Source: Papilionanthe hookeriana x Papilionanthe teres (taxonomy: Eukaryota > Streptophyta > Magnoliopsida > Asparagales > Orchidaceae). Taken from it: 64,000 bases of DNA. Positions 11,380 to 22,434 of this stretch are shown piece after piece. The position numbers and the translations under genes were made by a program. Where the stretch lies: positions 17,135,625 to 17,199,624 of the forward strand of contig CM040427.1 in assembly GCA_022702705.1 (NCBI GenBank). Direction: 5' to 3'. Below the pieces are notes generated by a model. It saw only the letters and a list, made by a program, of their open reading frames with translations. It did not search any database and was not told where the DNA came from. Position 1 is the stretch's first letter. Each line of letters begins with the position of its first letter.

Positions 11380-12260
11380 TTTAGATTTATGTCAATTTAT
11401 GTTTAATTTTTTTATTTGACTTGAATGTCGATTTGGGTTGAATTTTAGATTTTATGTCGATTTATATTGATTTGAGTTTGATTTTGGATTTTACGTTAAT
11501 TTATATCATTCTGAGTTTATTTTGGGGTTTTATATCGATTTATGTCGAGTTAAACTCGATATGGATCGAACATAAAGATTATGTCATCTTATGTTGAGTT
11601 CGATACAGGTCGAACATAAGGATTATGTCGATTTATGTCGTGTTAAGTTTGATTTGGGTTGAACTTAAACTTGATGTCAAATTATGTCAAATTATGTTTG
11701 GAATGTCGATTAATGTCGCATTATGTTTGAAATATTGATTTATGTATGTCAATTTTATTTGAATTATCAGTTCGTGTCAAATTTTTGTTTAAAATGTCGG
11801 TTTGTGTTTAAAATGTTGATTTATGTTGTAAAATATCAAATTGGTTTGGAAAATATTAGTTTATGTTGATTTATGTCAAAAGTGTTGATTTATGTCAAAT
11901 TATGTCAATTTATGTTGAATTATATTGAGTTAAGTTTGAAATGTTAATTAATGTCGAATTATGTTAAGAATGTAGATTTGTATCAAATTAGATTGAAAAA
12001 ATGTCAATTTATGTTGAATTGTGTAGAGTTTTTTAAATGTCAGATTTATGTCGGTTATGTGGAGTTATGTTTGAAATGTCGGATTTATGTCGGTTATGTC
12101 GAGATATGTTTGAAATGTCGGATTTATGTCGATTTTTATTTGAAATGTTGGATTTATGTTGGTTATGTCGAGTTATGTTTGAAATATCGATTAATGACAA
12201 ATTATTTTTGAGTTTTGAAATGTCAATTAATGTTAAATTATGTTTATTTGAGTTCAATTT
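11380..12260. repeat. Degenerate short-word repeat (TTATGTCGA-like)
   Basis: About 900 bases are built of variants of TTATGTCGAATTATGTC and TTTGAAATGTCGG, with an obvious local unit near 12030-12180 (GTCGGATTTATGTCGGTTATG). The short ORFs here (on both strands around 12033-12372) have repetitive protein sequence such as repeated CRLC.VMFEMSDL and are products of the repeat. Confidence 0.8.
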
Positions 12261-12344
12261 TGTCGATCGATTTAGATTCAATTTTGTCAACTTAGGTTTA
12301 ATTTGGGTTAAACCTAAGTTTTATGTCAATTTAGGTTCAATTTG

Positions 12345-12865
12345 GGTTAAACCTAAGTTAGGTTTAGGTTAGACTTAAGTTCATGTTAGGTTGAATCTAA
12401 GTATAGTTTGACTTAAGTCTAATATGTGTTAGACTTAAGTTAGGTTTAGGTTAGACTTAGGTTCATGTCGGGTTGAACCTAAGTATGGTTTGATTTAAGT
12501 CTAATATGGGTTAGACTTAAGTTAGGTTTAGTTTAGACTTAGGTTCATGTCGGGTTGAACGTGAGTATGGTTTGACTTAAGTCTAATATGGGTTAGACTT
12601 AAGTTAGGTTTAGTTTAGACTTAAGTTCATGTCGGGTTGAACCTAAGTATGGTTTGACTTAAGTCTAATATGGGTTAGACTTAAGTTAGGTTTAATTTAG
12701 ACTTGGTTCATGTCGGGTTGAACCTAAGTATGGCTTGACTTAAGTTTAATATGGGTTAGACTTAAGTTAGGTTTATTTTAGACTTAGGTTCATGTTGGGT
12801 TGAACCTAAGTATGGTTTGACTTAAGTCTAATATGGGTTAGACTTAAGTTAGGTTTAGTTTGTAA
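12345..12865. repeat. 82-bp tandem array in LTR B
   Basis: The landmark GGTTAGACTTAAGTTAGG recurs, with minor changes, at about 12427, 12509, 12591, 12673, 12754 and 12836, giving a period of 82 with one 81. Units are very alike, more so than the neighbouring arrays, suggesting recent expansion or homogenisation. Confidence 0.9.
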
Positions 12866-13110
12866 GTTAATAAAACCTAATTTAGATAAGGTTTAATTGA
12901 TTAATTAGACTTATTTTGGGTTAAGTCTAATTGGTTTAAGATTAATTAAACCTAATTTGGATAAGGTTTAATTGATTAATTAGACTTATTATGGGTTAAG
13001 TCTAATTAGGGTTAGGATTAATTAAATCTAATTTGGATAAGGTTTAATTGATTAATTAGACTTATTTTGGGTTAAGTCTAATTAGGATTTATGGTTTAAT
13101 TAAACCTTAT
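12866..13110. repeat. ~75-bp tandem array in LTR B
   Basis: GATAAGGTTTAATTGATTAA recurs at 12885, 12960 and 13036, a period of 75-76 bp over about three copies. It shares the TTAAGTCTAATT word with the arrays on either side. Confidence 0.85.
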
Positions 13111-13169
13111 TTTGTAAGGTTTAATTAGACTTAATTAGGGTTAAGTCTAATTAGGGTTTATGGTTTAAT

Positions 13170-14030
13170 TATTTTTAATATGTCTTATTAGAATTTGATT
13201 AAGTCTAAACCCAATGTAATTAGGATTTGAGTGGTTAATTAAGTCTAATTTGTCTTTTAAACTTAATTAAGGGTTATTTATGTCTTAAATCCAATGTGAT
13301 TAGGGTTTAAATGGTTAATTAAGTTTAATTTGTCTTTTAAACTTAATTAAGGATTATTTATGTCTTAAACCCAATGTGATTAGGGTTTAAATGGTTAATT
13401 AAGTCTAATTTTGTCTTTAAACTTAATTAAGAGTTGTTGATGTTTTAAACCCAATGTGATTAGGGTTTAAATGGTTAATTAAAGTCTAATTTGTCTTTTA
13501 AACTTAATTAAAAGTTGTTTATGTCTTAAATCTAATGTGATTAGAGTTTAAATGGTTAATTAAGTCTAATTTGTCTTTTAAAATTAATTAAGGATTGTTT
13601 ATGTCTTAAACCCAATGTGATTAGGGTTTAAATAGTTAATTAAGTCCAATTTTGTCTTTAAACTTAATTGAGGGTTGTTTATGTCTTAAACCCAATGTGA
13701 TTAGGGTTTAAATGGTTAATTAAGTCTAATTTTGTCTTTAAAACTTAATTAAGGATTGTTTATGTCTTAAACCTAATGTAATTAGGGTTTAGATGGTTAA
13801 GTTTGATTTTGTCTTTAAACTTAATTAAGAGTTGTTTATGTCTTAAACCCAATGTGCTTAGGGTTTAAATGATTAATTAAGTTTAATTTTGTCTTTAAAC
13901 TTAATTAAGAGTTATTTATGTCTTAAACCCAATGTGATTAGGGTTTAAATAGTTAATTAAGTCAAATTTTGTCCTTAAACTTAATTAAGGGTTGAATTTT
14001 ATATTAAACCTTAATGTCTTAGGGTTTAAT
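13170..14030. repeat. 80-bp tandem array with phased telobox motifs
   Basis: The landmark CCAATGTGATTAGGGTTTAA recurs at 13291, 13371, 13451, 13532, 13612, 13692, 13773, 13849 and 13929 with few changes. TTAGGGTTT, the complement of the plant telobox AAACCCTAA, is exact at 13300, 13380, 13460, 13621, 13701, 13782, 13858, 13938 and 14019. In LTR polarity (minus strand) the motif reads AAACCCTAA. It is not a telomere array, as the heptamer itself is not tandem. Confidence 0.9.
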
Positions 14031-14689
14031 TGTTTTAATTAAGTATAATTAAGTCTAATTTTGTGTTTTAGACCTGGTTAGGGTTTGTCTTATGTCTATT
14101 CTAATTTATATTCAATTTTAGTTCTAGTCCATTGAGGGAATGGACCTAGTTGGGTGAAGAGGAGATTTTTATGGGTTTAAATTATTAATTTTTAATGAAT
14201 TTTGACCCTTAATTTAAAAATGTCATTTAAAATTATTTAATGTCTTAGGAAATGTCATCTTAGGGTTAATGTCAGTCACCCTAAATTCTCTAACCATTTT
14301 CAGTTTTATTTTCTTTAATTTTCATTTTTTATAATTATTATTTGAAATAGTTACAAAATGTCCTGAAAATTAAGAAAAGAGGTCTTAAAAGAGTTTTCTG
14401 ACCTAGGAAAAATCATGTAAGGTCCCTAAAGGTCTATAGATTAATCCCTCAAAGTTTCAGTTTTTTCTGATTTATAAATAATTTTTAATAATTAAAATAC
14501 ACCTGAGAGTTTTTAATTATTTTAAAATTAATTATAAATAATAAAATTATTATTTTAATTTCATAATTTTTCTTCTTTTAAAGAGCTTTCCAGAGGTATT
14601 TTTATTTTATTTTTAGGAGGTCTGTGCAAAAAGATATGAATTTTCGATTATTTTAAGGTTGTTTTGGAATTAAATGGCTCCAAAAAATC

Positions 14690-14830
14690 CAGTTGTTGAC
14701 GTGTGTCCTCGTACCGTCAAACGAGCAGGCTAATCCATTGCGCGAATCCGGACAGAGAACACGGGAGGGCGCAATCAGAGCCGTACGTTCCGAAACACGG
14801 GAATGGACGACTGAGGTGTATTCTAGCTAA
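14690..14830 (-). other. GC-rich CpG-bearing block of LTR B
   Basis: A compact GC-rich block lies in otherwise AT-rich LTR, downstream of the TATA-like box in LTR polarity. Equivalent blocks lie in E (about 45955-46110), C (50751-50960) and G (61190-61410). The 65-residue ORF across it (14703-14900) is not shared between copies and is not taken as coding. Confidence 0.55.
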
Positions 14831-15319
14831 TTCAAAAAATATTCGAACCTTTCAACTTCTAGGGTCAATATCTCACTCATTTCTCCATAAAATTGAGTGA
14901 TTTTTGATCCTACGGAATCATCTGAAGATGTAGATCACATATATACGGTGATCATGTTTTTCTGGACTAGTTTAGCCCACGATTTTCCAACTTTATGAAT
15001 TACTTTGAAATAAAAAATTCATACCTTGGCCACAATGATTTTGAGCTTGATGGAAGTTGTTGGTCAGCCTCTTATAGTCCCAAAGAAATTTTTTGTCACT
15101 CCAATTTGGACTTATATCAAGTCTTGATGGGAGATTTTAATAAGATGGCTCAATTCCTATGTAGGCTCGGTTTGGGCCAAATTGGCTTGATGGGGTCAGT
15201 TCTGTGGCTCAACTTTGGTTGGGTTTTATTGCTTTGGTCCTAAGCAACTAATTTCATGTAGGAAATTTTTGGATTTTGCAAATTCCTCTCCCTCTTTTGT
15301 CTTAAGGCTCTCGGTTAAC

Positions 15320-17084
15320 TGATCTACCTGAAAAAATACCCATTTTTATGCCTTATTTATGATTCAATTCTTAAGGATATTATGCTTTAATGAAAGGTAT
15401 TTTCATGTTTTTGGATGTAGATGATTAAAAAGAGTCCAAGAAAGAAAAAGAAGGAAAGAGGAGCAAAAAGGAGCAAAAATGGGGCTTATGGAGCAAATTT
15501 TGGAATTATTGGCCTGGCGCCTGAGTCCGGCGCCTAAGCGCCAGTTCGATACAGACGATGTTAAGCTTTTTTGATGATTTTGGGCAGTTATTTTGACAGT
15601 GTTAAGCGGTTATTGGAGCTTCTAGAAGACTTGAAGTTACTCCTAATATATAGGACAAGTGATACAATGTATTTGGACACAAGGAAACGGTCCGGATCGC
15701 GAAGAGGTGCGACCCAAAGTGAAGAGGTGCGAACGACCTGGTCACGGAGTCCGGCGCTAGGCGCCAGATCTCGGCGCCTAGGCGCGACGGTTACCTTCTA
15801 GAAGATACATTGAATTTGGAGGAATTTTGAAGAGGTGTCTTAAGCAACCCCTGGTCAAATTCAGAGCTCTATAAATAGGAGCCCATTCTACAGAGAAAAT
15901 CTCACAAACCCCCCCCTCTTAGTACACATACCCATTTTAGCATATTCTCTCTCATCTCTAGTTTAATTTAGTCCCTTCCATACTTAGGGTGCCACTTTAT
16001 TTTGTATGTAGTGAGTTTATTTTAAGTGTTTATTGTGTTTTATTGCTGTTGGAGTCTTTCATCATTGCTTTGGAGTTAGTAGAAGTCAGCGGATCTCTTG
16101 AAGGAACACTTCAGATAAGTATTTGTACTTTGGCTCAAAGTTTTATAAATGTGTTTTGTTGTGTTATTTTAATGAGTTCTGAGTAGTTAGTTATCTTTCT
16201 CCTTTCAACTATGAAAAGATTATAAATTAATTAAATTTCATAGGAGAATTAAATATAAAATATTTTAAATATTGTGATGATATTAATACCTGATCTTAGT
16301 TTACTTTTTAAATTGGTCATTTAATTATTTAAAACCTGTTGAAGAATTTTGAGATCTATCCGGAGATAAATTCTTAACTAGTAGATATCACATTAATCCT
16401 TAGGTAATCGCAGGCTATACACGGATTGTTTAAGGTGAAGTGAAAATAAATAGAAAGATATGATTTATTGGGCGTAAAATTAATTAGTTTTTTGAGTGAC
16501 AGACTAAACTCTAATAATTTGGTTTATAGAAAAGTAACGGGTCACTGGTAGGGCCGACCATAGCCACCCTTGGACATCTAGTAGTGTGAGCCTAGATTAA
16601 CGTATTCTACTAATAAAACATCCTGAGCCTAACTATAGATTAGTCAATGTTCTTTGCACCTGGACCAAAGGGTAAAGAATATGAATGCTTCTATTTGGCA
16701 CAATACCATAATCTTAATTCCCTACAAAAGTTAATTAATTTATAATTCTTGGATTAGTTAAAAAAGGAGAAAGTCGTTTTTATACTTGCATAGAATTTTA
16801 ATTATCGCTTATTTTAATTTATCGCTTACTCGCTTCTTTTATTTTAGTAAAAATTGTTATTTAAATATATATATATATATAAGAGTATATATAATTTGCA
16901 TAAGAAAATTTCAAAATATTACTTAAATCTCTTACTTTTTATTTACTATCCTCGTGAGATCGATAACCAGGACTCCACTAGAGCCCGGTATTACTTGAAC
17001 GATACGTATACTTGCGTTTAAAATTGTGACTTTTACAATAATTAAATCTAAATATAAAATTATAAAATTAAACCTCGCACATCA
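15320..17084 (+). mobile_element. Athila-like LTR (Z) inserted in LTR B
   Basis: The LTR starts TGATCTACCTGAAAAAATAC and ends CACATCA. Its opening matches the Y LTR (20691) at the TTTATGATATTGCACTTTAATGGAAGGTATTTT-type segment. TATAAATA is at 15870-15877, followed by a short R-like region. Before it lie repeated GGCGCC words at 15511-15546 and 15748-15786, including a perfect 12-bp palindrome GCGCCTAGGCGC at 15774-15785. Length 1765 bp is normal for Athila-lineage LTRs. B's LTR resumes at about 17185, so only one LTR and a short internal scrap are present. Confidence 0.75.
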
Positions 17085-17185
17085 AGTTTTTGAAGCCATT
17101 TGCTGGAAATTAAATATTCTAAAAGTGGTATCTAATTCTTGTATTTTAAAGCATATATAAAGTCGCATCGCATCAGTAACCTTTT
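17085..17185 (+). other. Degraded tRNA-Asp-type PBS and scrap of Z internal region
   Basis: Right after the LTR end comes AGTTTTTGAAGCCATTTGCTGG, a decayed version of the Athila PBS context AGTTTTTGGCGCCGTTGCCGGGG. About 75 bases of internal sequence follow, then element B's LTR. A solo LTR should lack the PBS, so this is a truncated insertion rather than a clean solo LTR. The right limit is approximate. Confidence 0.55.
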
Positions 17186-17353
17186 TTGGCTTGATTTGGT
17201 GGAGCCTAGAGGCTAGCTGAGGGCTAGATTTTGGTTGGGAAGGATTGCTAAGGTCCTTAGCAAGGTTTCTTATATTGAAAGCTAGAGGATTTGAGCAATA
17301 TTTTGGTAGTTATGGGTCACTTTTCCTGTATTTTTTTCTCTCAGGTTTTGCTC

Positions 17354-17361
17354 TATTTATA
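17354..17361 (-). promoter_or_regulatory. Putative TATA box of LTR B
   Basis: TATAAATA reads on the minus strand, about 2.0 kb from the LTR 5' end at 19360. The position corresponds to TATTTAAA in C (about 2.4 kb from its LTR start) and to TATAAA in E at 46701-46706. Confidence 0.5.
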
Positions 17362-18269
17362 TCCATCAATGGCTATAGAAAGGCTTGGCTAAGCTTTAAG
17401 ATGATTGGGGGAGTTGCCAACTCTCCTATTAATGTCTAGGAGAAGGATTTCATCTATGAAAGTGATAGGTTGAGCAATTCCATGCTTAATTACCCTACTT
17501 AACCATGGTGAAGGAGATGGTGGTTGGCTTGGATTTTCCCATGGCCTCACCCATTGGAGAGCTTGGGAGGTGACTGGAACTGGTTCATTTTGCCTTGTAT
17601 GAGCCTCCCCCATGCAAATCTTTCATCAACTTTCAATGAACAAAGGGGAGAAGGCCACATAAGCTTGATTTCTCTCATTCCCATGTCATGGTAATGATTG
17701 CCTTCCAATAGTCATAATGAGCCCCAAATTCCACGTGATTATTTTGTCTCCTCCCTATTGGCTAGAGGAGAGGTTAGTGATGAGTCAAGGAAGCTAAGGC
17801 CTTCCTATTTCTCCACCTCATTTAAATTTTCATGAGGGGATGACACATGCCCCTTATTTTCCTTAAATTTTCAAAATTTGATTTATGATGTCACCTTATG
17901 ATGTGAGGATGATGTAAATTTATGCTCTCTCCTATTGGTTAAGAGGTAAAGTGATGAATGAGTCACCATAAGCTCTCTTGAGGTTGCATGAGGTAGTGAC
18001 ACCTCATCTTCTCTTAATGATGAAAATGTCATTTTTTACTTTAACCATGGTTAAGGTAAAAATTCTCCATTCATATGAATTATCATCATGAATCTTTTTA
18101 TAAGTTAATTCATTCTTAATGAGTCTTATAGTTATGTGAAACCTATATAGGGTCATCATGATGTCATAAGAGGGTTTAAATTTTTTTGAAAAAAATCAAT
18201 TATTATGTCATAATTGATTTTAAAGGGTTATATGTCTTTTTACCTCCCATTTTAAATTTTATTTCATTT

Positions 18270-18900
18270 TATTTCATTTTAATTAATTAAAATTAACTAA
18301 TTAAAATAAAAAGTTTGAAATTTCATTAATTAAATTATAAATTCACAAAATTTTTAGAATTAATTATTTAATTAATTTCATGTCATTTTGACTAGAAAAT
18401 GGAATTTTGTCTTATTTTATGACTTTTTAATTTAATTTTAATTTTAATTAATTATGTCCTTAATTAAAATATAAAAATTAAATTATTAGTCAATTAACTA
18501 ATCAAAAATAATTTTGGAATTAATTATTTAATTAATTCCATTATTTTTAATCAAAATTGTGCATTTTATCATTTTCATGGCTTTTAATTTAATTTTTCAT
18601 TTTAATTAATTATGTCATTAATTAAAATATTAAAAATTAAATTATTGGTCAATTAATTAATCAAAAATAATTTGAAATTAATTATTTGATTAATTTTGTC
18701 ATTTTTATTTCATTTTGGTGTATTTTGTCATTTTATGACTTTTAATTTAATTTTTATTTTAATTAATTATGTCATTAATTAAAATATTGAAAATTAAATT
18801 ATTAGTCAATTTAATTAATCAAAATAATTTTAAAATTAATTATTTGATTTATTTTGTCATTTTTATTTCATTTTTATTATTTTTTTCTTTTTTATCATTT
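18270..18900. repeat. 158-bp tandem array, very AT-rich
   Basis: The landmark ATTATGTC followed by TTAATTAAAAT recurs at 18451, 18609 and 18767, a constant 158-bp spacing, with a partial copy before the first. Units carry TTAATTAA palindromes and almost no G or C. It lies in the U3 part of LTR B. E has a short unexpanded match near 47520-47640. Confidence 0.85.
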
Positions 18901-19360
18901 TTTTATCATTTTTTGTTCAAAATTGTGTGTTTTGACCAAAATTGATAAGTGTTGACCATGGTTGACCAACGTTGACCTAGGTTGACCCAAGTTAACCTAA
19001 ATTGGTCAATTTTAGTTTCAAGATTTCTAATGTGACTTTTTCAATCTTGTCATGGTCGATTTGATCATAATATTTGTGTTTTTGTCATTTTGGGGTCTAA
19101 ATAGGTTATGTTGACCCAATTTAGGGTTTAGACTAATTCAAAGGTCAATGTGGTGACTTTTGAATTAAAATTTTGTTTATTTTGATCAATGTCAATTTGA
19201 TTATGTCAGCATTTTTCTTTAAGGTCAATTTTGTGGTCAAGAATATTTTGTCAAGGTTTTACCCTAGGTTTTAGGGTTTATTTTTTTAGGAGGTCAATGT
19301 AAGTAGACTTCCTTTCTCAAGGTGTTTGGTGAATGATTCTCACATAAAGTGAGGTCAACA

Positions 19361-20690
19361 AATGTTTGTGGTAGTAAATGTGTTTGGGATTCGTTAGTGT
19401 TATTTTTTGTTAATTTAGAACTTTTTCCAGAAACTATTTAGGAAGGTTTTTAAATGCTAATAAAATCCATTAATTAAAAATTTTATGCTCAACTTTTCAA
19501 ATTACTGCCATATATATTTTTTAGTTGTTTATTTATGTTTAAGTCTTTGAATTTACTTTTATGTCTTCCACTACTATAGAAAGTCTTTTGAATAACTTTT
19601 TATTAAATGAAAAATTTTAAAAATTTTATATGGTTATTTTCATTCATGTTTTCAATACCAGCATTATTAGGATGTAAAAATTCTTGCAAGTTTAATATTT
19701 GTAGTTTTCTGTTCCTACTCATGTATTTTGTTACTATGCTTAATTGTTTTATTTTAATGAAAATTTTAATGTTTGGGGGGAATGAGAAACAATTTTCAAA
19801 AACTTAAAATTTTATTTGTTCTCAAAGGTACTAAAAATTTAATTTTGAATGAAAAATAATTATGTGTATGAAGTTATATTAGGGAAATGAAATTTTGAAT
19901 ATATAAATAAGTAAGAGAGTTTAGTTAAAATCTATAGTAAGGATGAAAATTTTAAACTTAAAAATTTCTTAGTACTGAGATGATGAATATTTTGTAACTA
20001 CCTTTAGTAGGGAAAATTATATTTTTGGAAAAATAGAAGAATTAGACTTTTATTTTTAATGCTTAAATTTCCTTTATTGGAAATAATTTTTAAAGACCTT
20101 TATTATATTTCTAAGTTAAAAGATATATATCTACCTTATGCTATAGGAAATGAGTGGTGGAATTCAAAATCATTAAAGACCTATCCTGATACAGTAATCC
20201 TTGCCTTAGAAAAGAAAAAGAAGAAAAGAAAAAGAAAAAGAAAAAGAAACATGAAAAATAGTATGTGAAAAAGGAAGGAGAAGTTTGATGATTAAAAGGC
20301 CTAATCAAAAATTAGTTCCACACCTAATCTTTTTGGAGTATAAGATTTGATGAAAATCTTGAAGCTTATGAATATAATATAGTTAATATAATTATTTTGA
20401 ATAAAGATTTTTAAGTAAAGAAAATAAAATACCTAATCCTTATACTTTGAAAAATCTATATGTATTTCTGAATAAGATAGGAACTAGTATTTTGCATTAA
20501 CCTTACCTAAGAGATTTCTAAACTTTAAATTTGTCTCATTTACTAAAACTTTTTTCTAAATTGGACTACTACATTTCTATAAAAATATTTTAAAAACTCC
20601 TAAAGAAACTCATCACATAATTTAGTTGTATGATTTTATATGATCATAGTGTCACTCGATGACAAGTAACATTTCAAGTTTCGGGGATTT
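19361..20690 (+). mobile_element. 3' internal end of Athila-like element Y (non-coding)
   Basis: This stretch runs from the terminus of LTR B to LTR Y. It holds no credible gene; the two ORFs of 66-69 residues are AT-rich and unlike any family. A TTTGGGGGGAATGAG segment at about 19772 and the GATGACAAG...AAGTTTCGGGG run just before the LTR are typical of the region between pol and the 3' LTR in Athila-lineage elements. A purine run of about 43 bases (AAAGAAAAAG-like) is at 20208-20250. Confidence 0.6.
20675..20690 (+). other. Polypurine tract of element Y
   Basis: AAGTTTCGGGGATTTT lies directly before the TGATACACC start of LTR Y. Athila-lineage elements usually have AGTTTGGGGG here, where plus-strand DNA synthesis is primed. 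The C in the middle is a change from that pattern. Its presence marks the LTR to the right as a 3' LTR in plus orientation. Confidence 0.6.
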
Positions 20691-22434
20691 TGATACACCT
20701 AAAATATATAGTATTTTGATACACCATTTTATACCTATTTTTGATGATATTGCACTTTAATGGAAGGTATTTTGTGTGTTTTTCTTACAGGTATAATTAA
20801 ATAAATGATTACGATGATAAGAGTAAAAAGGGATCAAATTTGGAGCAAAAATGAAGAAAATTGAAAAAGTGATGTTTAGTGGCTATGCAACGAAGCGCTG
20901 GTACCCAGAACTTATGCGCCGTAGTTAAAAGAGATTAGTTATTTTAATTTAGGTGTCATTTTAAAGAGGTTTTTGAAGCATGTCTGTGTGAACGTTGGTA
21001 ACTACCTATTGGCGCCAAATTCAATTCAAATTACTCTTGAATGGATGCATCCTTGGAAGATACATTTAATCGAGACACAATTTGAAGAGATACGAATACA
21101 CCTTTTAGAAAAGTATAAAAAGAGGACTTAAAAATCAGAAATATGGTTGTTGTTGGAGGGTGTGGTTAGTGTTTAAGAGTGAGGTTTATGTTAGAGAGTT
21201 ATTGTAGAACACACCTCTCCACTTCACTATCTTTACTTCTTTTTATTTAGTTTTCATTTGCAAGTAGAATTGAGATTTGGAGTATACGGAGTTAGGTGCC
21301 AACCTATATAGAGTATTGTAAGGGAAAACAAAGTTTTCAAAAGAACTTCAAGAGTTTTGTGGAGAGGATTTACAGATAAGTCTTTACCTTTGTATTACAT
21401 TTAGTTTTTAATTAAGATTTCTTGTGTTTTACAATGATTTCTACTTTTAAATCAAGTTGTGATTGTATTTTCTCCATGAATTATGAGTAGTTTCTTTATA
21501 TTTTTCCTTTAAATGATGAAGTAATTAAGATATGGAAGTATGTTGTATGAAGTATAGGATTTCAATATTGGAAGGAGTTGTGATAATTCAAAGCCTTGCA
21601 CTTCATTTACTTCTTCATTTGACCAATTAAGATGTTAAAATTTGTTGTGAGAACATGTAAGATCCAATGCGGTATTGTCTCAGTCAAAAATTAGAAAGAA
21701 TTACATGAGATTGTATGGGTGAGAATGTAATCCATATGGTTAAGTGCAAATAAATATGGAGATATACTTTGAAGGGTGTAGAATTAGAGGATTTTAGAAT
21801 GGTAGGCTAAAGCTCCCAATTTGGTGTATTTTTGTATGTCTCGAGACGAGATGTTAGTCCCCAGGTGGAGGGATTCAAGGAAACTCTAGAGTGAAAGCTG
21901 ATATCTTTACTGCCTAACCCGTATTCAGGATTTTTAGAATAGTAAATTAACCAATATTCTTTATAGCATCTCTAGTAAGTGTAAATAATATTATTACTCC
22001 TATTTGGCATAACATATTTTAGATACTTCCACAACAAATATTTTTCATAACTTGTTACTGATTCATAAAGAAGAAAAAGATATTTCAATTGCATAAGTTT
22101 TCATCTTACAAAAGTTTAATTAAAGTAGTTGCTTACTTTCATTTAAGGCTATAAAATTAACAAAAAAGTATCGAATTTTATTTCCTAAAATATTCTCTTT
22201 GTCTTGAGTAAGATCTTTTCTAAAAGTAAAAAGTTAATTTTTTGTTTCTGAATCAGAAGATATTTTCATTTATTAATCACTTTCCCTGTGGGTTCGATAT
22301 CTTGGGGCTTAATCAGAAAGTCCTATATTACTTGATAAATGATACATATACTTGTGTAGTATCCACATTATAAAATCATTAAAAAGGAGTATTAATTTTT
22401 ATATATATTGTAAGAACAAATATCTAGTGGATCA
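20691..22434 (+). mobile_element. 3' LTR of Athila-like element Y
   Basis: The LTR runs from TGATACACCTAAAATATATAG to GGATCA. It aligns along its whole length with the reverse complement of LTR X (29639 to 27846), including the segment TCAGAAAGT(C/T)CTATATTACTTGATAA near its end. A TATAAAA box is at 21114-21120. The right end touches the 3' end of X's pol, which runs the other way, so the two LTRs of this family face each other across pol. Confidence 0.8.

Larger units (their letters stand above)
10472..19360 (-). mobile_element. 5' LTR of element B, giant, with nested insertion Z
   Basis: The minus strand begins TGTTGACCTCACTTTATGTG at 19360 and ends CCATCA at 10472. Without insertion Z (15320 to about 17185) it is about 7 kb. 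Order in LTR polarity: AT-rich U3 with a 158-bp array, TATA-like box at 17361, GC-rich block at 14830-14690, AT-rich block, tandem arrays (14030-11380), then a conserved 3' segment ending CCTATAGTTAATTACATCTTAG-like. E (40887-47792) matches it along its length in the same orientation. Confidence 0.8.

Noticed and set aside
12033..12372. ORFs on both strands with repeated Cys/Met or Ser/Asn words
   Set aside because: Their protein repeats mirror the underlying short-word DNA repeat; no stop occurs simply because the unit lacks one in that frame.
13170..14030. Interstitial telomere array
   Set aside because: The TTTAGGG heptamer is not tandem; the motif occurs once per 80-bp unit.
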